A stretch of 5,281 nucleotides of DNA, taken from Bacillota bacterium. GTDB taxonomy: Bacteria; Bacillota; Clostridia; Peptostreptococcales; Natronincolaceae. Positions 1 through 5,251 of the stretch are shown here, one piece after another. The stretch spans positions 1-5,281 of the forward strand of contig JAEWHG010000201.1 in assembly GCA_023387935.1 (NCBI GenBank), in the 5' to 3' direction. A program made the position numbers and the translations under genes. How positions within the stretch are numbered: position 1 is the stretch's first letter; each line of letters starts with the position of its first letter. A model generated the notes under the pieces. That model was not told the DNA's origin, did no database searches, and saw only the letters and a list, made by a program, of their open reading frames with translations.

Positions 1-140
1 TTAGCCGCTAGAATAATCCCAGTACGCCTTTGAGGATCTCCTGCTACAGCGGATGGTTTTCCAATAAGATCTGGGTTTCGTGTCATTTCACAGGATATAA
101 AAAAAGCATTCATATCTACAAGAAATATAATTTTTTTCAA
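1..140 (-). CDS. dinB: Y-family DNA polymerase (DNA polymerase IV-like), N-terminal fragment cut by window edge
   Basis: Only the first 46 codons are present; the gene continues past position 1. Read on the minus strand from TTG at 140-138, the product starts LKKIIFLVDMNAFFISCE and continues to a segment containing GKPSAVAGDPQRRTGIILAA. This is the N-terminal palm/fingers start of Y-family translesion polymerases. D9 is the first metal-binding carboxylate, and F14, five residues later, sits at the ribonucleotide-excluding steric-gate position. The DMNAFF...SCE form lies between classical DinB (DMDxFF) and UmuC/UvrX-like proteins (DVNAFY), so DinB versus another Y-family subgroup cannot be settled from 46 residues. 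The TTG start is chosen because an upstream ATG (166-164) hits a stop after eight codons and no other in-frame start lies near GGAGG at 157-153. The 12-base spacing is long. The family bypasses DNA lesions with low fidelity. No LexA box is seen upstream. Confidence 0.85.
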   Translation of the reverse strand, partial: MKKIIFLVDMNAFFISCEMTRNPDLIGKPSAVAGDPQRRTGIILAA

Positions 141-152
141 TGTGATATTGAT

Positions 153-157
153 CCTCC
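153..157 (-). promoter_or_regulatory. Ribosome binding site of the Y-family polymerase gene
   Basis: GGAGG reads on the minus strand 12 bases ahead of the TTG start at 140. The spacing is longer than the usual 5-9 bases. Together with the weak TTG start, this suggests modest translation of an error-prone polymerase (inference). Confidence 0.6.
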
Positions 158-178
158 GTTCATATGTTCTATTTGTTA

Positions 179-187
179 ATTATATCA
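179..187 (-). promoter_or_regulatory. Extended -10 promoter for the Y-family polymerase gene
   Basis: On the minus strand the sequence is TGATATAAT: a perfect TATAAT preceded by the TGn of an extended -10. No good -35 box lies 16-18 bases upstream, which is tolerable for an extended -10 promoter. Transcription would start near 172, giving a leader of about 30 bases that contains the GGAGG site. Confidence 0.55.
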
Positions 188-221
188 TATATTAATGTAA
201 AATAAAGTTGGGAAGACTATA

Positions 222-241
222 ATAGATTATTTATAATCTAT
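222..241. repeat. AT-rich inverted repeat in the divergent intergenic region
   Basis: ATAGATTAT and ATAATCTAT form a perfect 9-bp dyad around a two-base centre (TT). It lies between the two divergent transcription units, about 35 bp upstream of the polymerase -10 and about 80 bp upstream of the mscL -35. A plus-strand TATAAT (232-237) falls inside it, with TTGGGA (208-213) 18 bases upstream, so a second, distal promoter toward mscL is possible. It could be a regulator site or chance symmetry in AT-rich DNA. Confidence 0.4.
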
Positions 242-318
242 ATTATTAAGAAAAATAGATTGGAATAATATGAATGATTTAATTACCAGATATATTAGCT
301 GAAAGTCAGGATTTTCAT

Positions 319-347
319 TTGACATAAAAGTAATAAGAGGCTATTAT
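319..347 (+). promoter_or_regulatory. Sigma-A type promoter of the mscL operon
   Basis: A perfect -35 box TTGACA (319-324) is separated by exactly 17 bases from TATTAT (342-347), which matches five of six consensus -10 positions. Transcription would start around 354, about 50 bases before the mscL ATG. No convincing coding sequence lies between the polymerase gene and this promoter; the longest ATG-initiated reading here (271-303) is ten codons with no ribosome site. Confidence 0.75.
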
Positions 348-391
348 TTTAATATATATATTTTGGACAGCAAAAGAGAAAATGACATTGT

Positions 392-398
392 AAGGAGG
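392..398 (+). promoter_or_regulatory. Ribosome binding site that fixes the mscL start
   Basis: AAGGAGG, a full match to the anti-Shine-Dalgarno sequence, lies six bases before ATG 405. It rules out the longer reading from TTG at 363, which would place this site inside the coding region and add 14 residues with no counterpart in MscL. Confidence 0.9.
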
Positions 399-404
399 AT
401 TTAT

Positions 405-791
405 ATGCTACAGGAGTTTAAGAAGTTTGCATTAAAGGGTAATGTATTAGATTTAGCAGTGGGGGTTATTATTGGAGGGGCTTTTGGTAAAATTGTTACA
501 TCCTTAGTTAATGATATTATTATGCCTATTATTGGACTCTTAGTTGGAGGCATTGACTTTACAGCCTTAGAGTATGTTCTAAGTACAAAGGGAGAAGAAC
601 CATTAATACTAAAATATGGACAGTTTATTCAAACGACCTTTGACTTTTTAATTGTTTCATTCTCAATATTCATGTTTATAAAAGCCATCAGCTCCTTTAA
701 GAAGAAGGAAGAAGCAAAGCCAGCAGCACCACAACCATCAAAGGAAGAACTTTTATTAATGGAGATAAGAGATATTTTAAAATCAAAATAA
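405..791 (+). CDS. mscL: Large-conductance mechanosensitive channel MscL
   Basis: This 128-residue product matches E. coli MscL (136 aa) along its whole length. MscL is a homopentameric inner-membrane channel that opens under membrane tension and releases solutes on hypo-osmotic shock. The N-terminal amphipathic helix LQEFKKFALKGN (2-13) is followed by TM1 (about 14-44) with the family signature VLDLAVGVIIGGAFGKIV. Residues L17, G20 and V21 align with the E. coli pore constriction L19, G22 and V23. A short periplasmic loop (about 45-70) leads to TM2 (about 72-98, FIQTTFDFLIVSFSIFMFIKA). The charged linker KKKEEAKPAAPQP leads to the C-terminal helix KEELLLMEIRDILK (113-126) that bundles in the cytoplasm. 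The start is ATG 405, set by the AAGGAGG site. It is the first gene of a likely two-gene operon with the small gene 24 bases downstream. Confidence 0.97.
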   Translation: MLQEFKKFALKGNVLDLAVGVIIGGAFGKIVTSLVNDIIMPIIGLLVGGIDFTALEYVLSTKGEEPLILKYGQFIQTTFDFLIVSFSIFMFIKAISSFKKKEEAKPAAPQPSKEELLLMEIRDILKSK

Positions 792-815
792 ACTTAGATT
801 ATCAGGAGGAACTCT

Positions 816-1091
816 ATGAAATTACAGGAAATAGCTGAAGAAATACAGCAAGATTTAGAAGAGGGTAAGTTAAGCTTTATTATTTATAAAGTGGGGAGAC
901 AGTGGAAGTATGAGATTTATGATAATTCTGCGGATAGCATAAATGAAGAGGCTGAAAAAATATATTTTACAATAAAGAACAGAATAGATGATGAAGCTAT
1001 AATAATCAATGGGAAAAGGGACTTCGATTTTTATGATATAAAATATATACAAAATCGAATAAAAGATTTGATAAAAAATAACAAGAAATAA
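816..1091 (+). CDS. Small hypothetical protein, second gene of the mscL operon
   Basis: I do not recognise this 91-residue protein. It is real coding sequence: AGGAGG (804-809) sits six bases before ATG, the gene begins 24 bases after mscL, and its stop abuts a terminator. It has no signal peptide or membrane segment and is probably cytosolic. It is rich in Glu, Asp, Lys and Ile. A helical N-terminus (LQEIAEEIQQDLEEGK, 3-18) leads to an apparent beta section (SFIIYKVGRQWKYEIYDN, 20-37), an acidic helix (about 40-60), a strand AIIINGKRDFDFYD (61-74), and a basic helix (YIQNRIKDLIKNNKK, 77-91). The alternation suggests a compact alpha/beta fold. No catalytic motif or cysteine is seen. Co-transcription with mscL could mean a role in osmotic stress, or only a shared promoter. 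Confidence 0.85.
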   Translation: MKLQEIAEEIQQDLEEGKLSFIIYKVGRQWKYEIYDNSADSINEEAEKIYFTIKNRIDDEAIIINGKRDFDFYDIKYIQNRIKDLIKNNKK

Positions 1092-1130
1092 AAAATGACT
1101 ATCATTAAGTACTTAATGATAGTCATTTTT
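1091..1130. terminator. Bidirectional intrinsic terminator, perfect 40-bp palindrome
   Basis: The arm AAAAATGACTATCATTAAGT (1091-1110) is followed at once by its exact reverse complement (1111-1130). RNA from either strand can fold a long hairpin with an A-rich 5' side and a U-rich 3' side, the standard form of a two-way Rho-independent terminator. It lies between convergent genes: the small gene's TAA (1089-1091) overlaps its first base, and the cstA stop (1142-1140) is nine bases from its other end. The stem is AT-rich, with GACTATC its strongest part. Confidence 0.9.
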
Positions 1131-1139
1131 ATTAAAACT

Positions 1140-2639
1140 TTATGCTAATACATTTGCTAGTATTTCACCTTTACTTTTATCAGAACGTTTAATTGTTCCA
1201 TATCCATAAAGAGCTGTAACAATTGCAGCTAATACATAAGAAATTGCATAGCTTTCTGGGCTAATACCAAACATAGCTCCAAGTCTGCTTTCTAAACCCA
1301 ATCCAATAGGAGCGTGGAATATATAAGCAAATGTAACGAAAGTATAGAACATTCCTGGTAGTAATGATATCCAGCAATTTTTATTATCAATTTTTAAATA
1401 AACCGCAATCATTGCTAATGCAAATATACCTACAGTTTGGTTTGTATATGCGAAGTATCTCCATAATATATTGAATCCAGCAGGATTAATTTTAGCGAAT
1501 ACTAATATTGCAATTGCTGGTACAAATATAGCTGTTGTAAGAGCCACTCTTTTCTTAGGGTCTACTTGGTCTATATTAAATTGCTCAGCGATCATAAGTC
1601 TTAAAGATCTAAAAGCAGTATCTCCAGAAGTTATAGGAAGTACAATAACACCAATAATTGCAAATATCGCTCCAATATTTCCTAAGAACTCTCTTGAAAT
1701 AATACCGATCATTAAAGTTGCACTTGTATCTAAAGCTGTTCCTCTATTAAATAAAATCATAGCTCCTGCAGCCCATACCATTGCAATAAATCCTTCTGCT
1801 AACATCATGTTAAAGAATGTCATTTTTCCTTCTTTTTCACTCTTAACAGTTCTAGAAATCATAGTTGCTTGAGTTGAGTGGAAACCAGACATAATACCAC
1901 AGGCAACAGTAATAAAGAATACAGGAATAAATGGTTGTGCACCAGGATGTTGAGTAAATATATTGTTAGAAAAAGATAAATTTGTAAGATTTGCTCCACC
2001 ATCCATTAATACTCCAGCAAATACCCCAACAGCTGATAATATAAGTATAGCACCAAATACAGGGTATACTTTACCAATAATTTTATCTACTGGGAATAAT
2101 GTTGCAATTAAATAATAAAGGAAAATTCCGCCGTATACAATCCAAACTACTGGGTTTGTAGCTGCAGTACTTTCTTTTAATACTTCTGAAACAATTAAGT
2201 CCCCAGGTGTGTAAATAAAAACAGCTCCAACTAAAAGCATTAATATCCACATTACAAAATTATATACTTTGTAAACATTATCACCTAAATATTTCTTTAC
2301 CATTTTTGGCATTTGTGCTCCGCCATTTCGCATAGAGATCATTGCAGAGAAGTAATCATGCATAGATCCAGCAAGAATACATCCTATAGGTATAGTTAAA
2401 AATGCGATAGGTCCAAACAAAATACCTTGAATAGGGCCTAAGATAGGTCCAGTACCTGCAATGTTTAATAATTCTATTAAGTTATTTTTCCATGACTTCA
2501 TAACTACAAAGTCTATTCCATCAGCTTTAGAAACTGCTGGCGTTGGTCTATCATCAGGACCAAAAACCTTTTCACAATAATTTCCATAAATAAGTCCGCC
2601 AATAATCAGAATTGCCATTCCGATAAGAAAAGTTGTCAT
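1140..2639 (-). CDS. cstA: CstA-family transporter (carbon starvation protein A; pyruvate or peptide uptake)
   Basis: This 499-residue polytopic membrane protein belongs to the CstA family, whose characterised E. coli members (CstA, BtsT) take up pyruvate, with peptides also proposed for CstA. Family marks include the N-terminal DGIDFV (40-45); AGTGPILGPIQG (61-72), matching the family AGAGPxxGP loop; the helix end GSMHDYFSAMISMRNGG (91-107); ACGIMSGFHSTQATMISRT (246-264); ITSGDTAFRSLRLM (336-349); and LWRYFAYTNQTVG (392-404). I estimate 12 or more hydrophobic segments. At 499 residues it is much shorter than E. coli CstA and BtsT (about 700), a short form found in Firmicutes; nothing looks truncated, since the start, stop and terminator are intact. 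ATG 2639 is supported by AAGGAGG seven bases upstream. The gene follows the LytS/LytTR-type operon on the same strand but is separated from it by a terminator, so it probably has its own promoter controlled by that system. Substrate is inferred; pyruvate is favoured from context. Confidence 0.92.
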   Translation of the reverse strand: MTTFLIGMAILIIGGLIYGNYCEKVFGPDDRPTPAVSKADGIDFVVMKSWKNNLIELLNIAGTGPILGPIQGILFGPIAFLTIPIGCILAGSMHDYFSAMISMRNGGAQMPKMVKKYLGDNVYKVYNFVMWILMLLVGAVFIYTPGDLIVSEVLKESTAATNPVVWIVYGGIFLYYLIATLFPVDKIIGKVYPVFGAILILSAVGVFAGVLMDGGANLTNLSFSNNIFTQHPGAQPFIPVFFITVACGIMSGFHSTQATMISRTVKSEKEGKMTFFNMMLAEGFIAMVWAAGAMILFNRGTALDTSATLMIGIISREFLGNIGAIFAIIGVIVLPITSGDTAFRSLRLMIAEQFNIDQVDPKKRVALTTAIFVPAIAILVFAKINPAGFNILWRYFAYTNQTVGIFALAMIAVYLKIDNKNCWISLLPGMFYTFVTFAYIFHAPIGLGLESRLGAMFGISPESYAISYVLAAIVTALYGYGTIKRSDKSKGEILANVLA

Positions 2640-2646
2640 TTTGCTT

Positions 2647-2653
2647 CCTCCTT
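2647..2653 (-). promoter_or_regulatory. Ribosome binding site of cstA
   Basis: AAGGAGG reads on the minus strand with a seven-base spacer to ATG 2639. This is a near-ideal site, implying efficient translation once transcribed, and it confirms the transporter start. Confidence 0.85.
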
Positions 2654-2675
2654 AATTATTTATTTTCTTCATTAT

Positions 2676-2704
2676 TTTATAATTATTTAACATTAAAAAG
2701 TTAA
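2676..2704 (-). promoter_or_regulatory. Candidate cstA promoter
   Basis: On the minus strand TTAACT (2704-2699) and TATAAA (2681-2676) are 17 bases apart, resembling -35 and -10 boxes. The -10 matches five of six positions and the -35 is poor (four of six), as expected for a promoter needing an activator. It lies between the upstream terminator and the ribosome site, giving a leader of about 30 bases. The region is very AT-rich, so chance matches are easy. Confidence 0.45.
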
Positions 2705-2705
2705 A
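2686..2705. repeat. Inverted repeat overlapping the cstA -35 region
   Basis: TTTAAC and GTTAAA form a dyad separated by eight bases. It covers the proposed -35 box and could be an operator. LytTR regulators usually bind direct repeats, so it does not obviously suit the neighbouring regulator. AT-rich composition makes chance symmetry a fair alternative. Confidence 0.3.
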
Positions 2706-2722
2706 AAATATACGAAACAACA

Positions 2723-2749
2723 AAAAACAGGTTTAAAAGACCTGTTTTT
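2723..2749 (-). terminator. Intrinsic terminator after the LytTR regulator gene
   Basis: On the minus strand AAAAACAGGT and ACCTGTTTTT form a perfect 10-bp stem with a seven-base loop, and a six-T run completes the 3' side. It lies 25 bases after the regulator's stop and ahead of cstA. It should end the kinase-regulator transcript, or allow only partial read-through into cstA. The A/T-rich arms mean it may also work on the opposite strand, but no plus-strand gene enters here. Confidence 0.85.
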
Positions 2750-2774
2750 GTGTACGATAGTTATTTAATTAATA

Positions 2775-3509
2775 CTAAATGCCTAATATTTGTTTAAATA
2801 GTTTTACATGATTTCTACTTACTGGGATTTCATCATCAATACCATCTAATATAATTATATAAGAGCCATTAAACCAAGGAGAAACTTCCTTTATTTTATT
2901 AAGATTAACTAAATAGCTCCGATGAGTTCTAAAAAATCCTTTACCACTAAGTCTATCTTCTAATTCTTGTAAAGAATAACTAGAACAAAATACTTCTTTT
3001 TTTGTCTTAATATATATGTTCCTGTCTTCGGTGTATATAAATAGAATATTTTCTATATCTATTAATACTAATTTGTCATCCTTTAACACAGGCAATTTAT
3101 TGAAAGTAATATTGTTTGTTGGTACTGAAGTAGTAGTGGTATTTTCTAGAGTATGTTTTGCTTTTAGGGCAGCCTTTACAACTCTTTCTTCTTCGTAGGG
3201 CTTTAATATATAATCGATCGCATCTACATTAAAGGCTTCTATAGCATATTGATCGTATGCAGTAGTGAAAATAACTTTACATTTAATATTCAACCTGTTA
3301 ATTTCTCTACAAAGCTGGATTCCAGTTATGTCAGGCATGTTAACATCTACGAAGACTAAATCGGGCTGTATTTCTTTTATAAGCTTCACTCCATCTATAC
3401 CGCAATTAGCTTTACCTACAATATCTATATAATTAATTTTAGATAGCAAAAATGATAATTCTTCAATGGACAAATATTCATCATCTATTATTACAGCTCG
3501 TATACTCAA
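2775..3509 (-). CDS. LytTR-family response regulator
   Basis: This 244-residue regulator is the partner of the kinase encoded just upstream. The receiver domain (about 3-120) has acidic-pocket residues D9 and D10, the phosphoacceptor D55 in LVFVDVNMPD, the switch T82/T83 in VIFTTAYD, and K103 in ILKP. A threonine-rich linker (about 121-135) joins it to a LytTR DNA-binding domain (about 140-243), with IENILFIYTEDRNIYI (152-167), the signature FFRTHRSYLVNLNKI (192-206) and the C-terminal IPVSRNHVKLFKQIL (228-242). Order and length are those of LytR, LytT, BtsR and YpdB; orthology among these cannot be settled here, so no symbol is given. The start is TTG 3509, two bases after the kinase stop, served by AAGGGGTG (3524-3517). 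The arrangement implies translational coupling. Likely targets are promoters of transport genes, first of all the adjacent cstA (inference). Confidence 0.95.
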   Translation of the reverse strand: MSIRAVIIDDEYLSIEELSFLLSKINYIDIVGKANCGIDGVKLIKEIQPDLVFVDVNMPDITGIQLCREINRLNIKCKVIFTTAYDQYAIEAFNVDAIDYILKPYEEERVVKAALKAKHTLENTTTTSVPTNNITFNKLPVLKDDKLVLIDIENILFIYTEDRNIYIKTKKEVFCSSYSLQELEDRLSGKGFFRTHRSYLVNLNKIKEVSPWFNGSYIIILDGIDDEIPVSRNHVKLFKQILGI

Positions 3510-3511
3510 TT

Positions 3512-5182
3512 CTAAACACCCCTTTTTGGAATATTAACTAGGACTTTAGTTCCTAATCCCTTTTCACTTTCGATTTTCAATCCAAACTCGCTACCATATA
3601 TAGATTTAAGTCTTTGATCTATATTTTTCATACCTATTCCATGATTCGTAGGATTATCTATAGTATTATCAAATCCAATACCATTATCGTCAACCTTAAG
3701 GATATAGTTATTCTCATCCTCATCTACAATTATAGAAATAGTTCCACCTTCTTTTTTAGGACAAATGCCGTGCTTTACTGCATTTTCAACTAATGGTTGT
3801 AATATCAGATGAGGAATTTTAAAGTTACTACTATTTATATTATATATAACATTGATTCTTTCCCCAAATCGCGCTTTTTCAATTTCTAAATAAGCTTCCA
3901 CATGCTTTAATTCGCTAACGATGTCTACGATATCTTCTTTTTCCTTAAAGCTTTCTCTTAAAAAATTGCCTAGATTAATTAGTAATTTTCTAGCCATTTC
4001 AGGATTTATTCTAATCATAGATACGATAGTATTTAGCGCATTAAAAAGAAAATGAGGATTAATTTGTGCCTGTAGCGCTTTAAATTCAGCTTTAGATAAA
4101 AGTTTAGCATTGTTGTCAATTTCAGCAAGTTCTATTTGAGTTGAAAAAAGTTTAGCAAGTCCCTCTGCTAATTGCACATCAATAGATGAAATTCCATTTT
4201 TTTTAGCTTTATATATCTTTAATACACCTATAACCTTATCGCCTTTAAATAAGGGCACTATGATAGCAGAGCTAAGCTTACAGTTTTTGTTTTTGCACTC
4301 AATTTCATGTTTATTATCTACAATAATAGATTTTTTTGTTTCTAATACAGTTTTAGTAGCAGCAGTTTGTATCATTTTTCCAGGTAAATGATGATCGGAT
4401 CCAATACCAATATGGGCAAGAATTTCAGAACCTTTAGTAATTGCTACTGCGTCTACTTTGGCTATGGAATATATTATCTTACAAGTAGCTGTAGCAGTAT
4501 CTTTATTAATACCATTTCTTAAAATAGGTAGTGTGTTATCAGCAATTTTTAATGAAAGTTCTGATTGAGCAGCTGCTTCCCTTTCTTGTTCTTTAAATAT
4601 ATTTTCAAGAAGTATTATAAACAATGCAGCCCCTAGTGAGTTCATTAATGTCATGGGAATAATTATTTTGCTTACTAGTTTGATGGCAGCGTCATAAGGT
4701 TGAGCAACAATGAGTACAATTGCCATTTGTAATAGCTCAGCTAAAACAGTAGTATAGAATCCTAATATCCATTTTTCTTTTACTCTGTCTTTGAACTTAT
4801 ATGCAATACCTCCAAGTATACCCTCAAGAACGGTAGATATCATGCATGCAAAAGCTGTAAAGCCACCAATATCAATCGCCCACCTGTGAAAGCCTGCAAT
4901 AAATCCGGCGCTAATGCCTACGAAAGGACCTCCTAATAAGCCTGCAACTACAATTCCTATTGCCCTAGAATTTGCAATAGCACCCTCTATAGGAAATCCA
5001 TAGTAAGTACCAAAGATTCCAACAAAGCTAAAGACTATAGCTAAAAAAATTTTATTTTTAAATGTATTTTTTTTATTTAAAATCAAATTTTTAAAGGCGT
5101 TAGTTCTTGATAATAAAAAAGTGATAAGAAACATTAGAGCAATACTATTTAAAAGACTTACTCCTATTGTATATATTGCCAT
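3512..5182 (-). CDS. LytS-type membrane sensor histidine kinase (5TMR-LYT, GAF, HisKA_7TM-like/His_kinase, HATPase)
   Basis: This 556-residue protein has the full LytS/BtsS/YpdA layout. A first hydrophobic helix (about 5-25) precedes the 5TMR-LYT membrane domain (about 44-195) with its signature NSRAIGIVVAGLLGG (71-85) and GFIAGFHRW (93-101). A GAF domain follows (about 215-350). The His_kinase domain has FKALQAQINPHFLFNALNTI (367-386) with phosphorylated H377. The HATPase region has N box PLVENAVKHG (463-472), DDNGIGFD (498-505) and GIGMKN (515-520). It should autophosphorylate on sensing a ligand and pass phosphate to D55 of the regulator encoded two bases downstream. R73, R100, C113 and S116 correspond in pattern to E. 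coli BtsS residues R72, R99, C110 and S113, which I recall as reported for pyruvate binding, with two extra residues between HR and C. The GAF domain has a C296-x4-C301 pair. ATG 5182 is preceded by AGGAGG ten bases upstream. The exact ligand is inferred. Confidence 0.95.
   Translation of the reverse strand: MAIYTIGVSLLNSIALMFLITFLLSRTNAFKNLILNKKNTFKNKIFLAIVFSFVGIFGTYYGFPIEGAIANSRAIGIVVAGLLGGPFVGISAGFIAGFHRWAIDIGGFTAFACMISTVLEGILGGIAYKFKDRVKEKWILGFYTTVLAELLQMAIVLIVAQPYDAAIKLVSKIIIPMTLMNSLGAALFIILLENIFKEQEREAAAQSELSLKIADNTLPILRNGINKDTATATCKIIYSIAKVDAVAITKGSEILAHIGIGSDHHLPGKMIQTAATKTVLETKKSIIVDNKHEIECKNKNCKLSSAIIVPLFKGDKVIGVLKIYKAKKNGISSIDVQLAEGLAKLFSTQIELAEIDNNAKLLSKAEFKALQAQINPHFLFNALNTIVSMIRINPEMARKLLINLGNFLRESFKEKEDIVDIVSELKHVEAYLEIEKARFGERINVIYNINSSNFKIPHLILQPLVENAVKHGICPKKEGGTISIIVDEDENNYILKVDDNGIGFDNTIDNPTNHGIGMKNIDQRLKSIYGSEFGLKIESEKGLGTKVLVNIPKRGV
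3517..3524 (-). promoter_or_regulatory. Ribosome binding site of the regulator, inside the kinase 3' end
   Basis: AAGGGGTG on the minus strand is a variant Shine-Dalgarno sequence seven bases before TTG 3509. It lies within the last kinase codons (lysine-arginine-glycine-valine). The imperfect site plus TTG start suggests that the regulator depends on ribosomes finishing the kinase. Confidence 0.7.
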
Positions 5183-5192
5183 TAGATTATAA

Positions 5193-5198
5193 CCTCCT
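5193..5198 (-). promoter_or_regulatory. Ribosome binding site of the kinase gene
   Basis: AGGAGG followed by TT lies on the minus strand ten bases before ATG 5182. The spacing is slightly long, but no alternative in-frame start between it and the first membrane helix fits better. Confidence 0.75.
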
Positions 5199-5221
5199 AG
5201 GGTAGCGTAATAGTTAAAACA

Positions 5222-5251
5222 ATTTTAGCATAATAATAACGCATTAAGCAA
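5222..5251 (-). promoter_or_regulatory. Candidate promoter of the kinase-regulator operon
   Basis: On the minus strand TGCTAAAAT (5230-5222) is an extended -10: TG, one base, then TAAAAT (five of six consensus positions). TTGCTT (5251-5246) lies 18 bases upstream as a weak -35. Transcription would start near 5215, leaving a leader of about 30 bases. The window ends 30 bases further on, so other upstream elements or an upstream gene cannot be judged. Confidence 0.5.

Noticed and set aside
158..169. Possible LexA/SOS box upstream of the polymerase gene (GAAC-ATAT-GAAC on the minus strand)
   Set aside because: The Gram-positive SOS box is the inverted form GAAC-N4-GTTC. Here the half-sites are in direct orientation.
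271..303. Ten-codon ATG reading in the spacer before mscL
   Set aside because: It has no ribosome binding site and lies upstream of the best mscL promoter.
363..404. Longer mscL reading from TTG 363, adding 14 residues
   Set aside because: The segment contains the AAGGAGG ribosome site for ATG 405, and the extra residues have no counterpart in MscL.
870..1052. 60-codon reading on the minus strand
   Set aside because: It is antisense to the small mscL-operon gene, has no ribosome site, and its composition mirrors the AT-rich opposite strand.
1471..1872. 133-codon reading on the plus strand
   Set aside because: It lies wholly inside cstA on the opposite strand, and the minus-strand protein matches its family throughout.
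2711..2757. Two copies of TACGA, 42 bases apart, as possible regulator sites near cstA
   Set aside because: Only five bases match, the spacing is not the roughly two-turn spacing usual for LytTR sites, and a terminator lies between them.
3016..3198. 60-codon reading on the plus strand
   Set aside because: It is antisense to the LytTR regulator gene and has no start signals.
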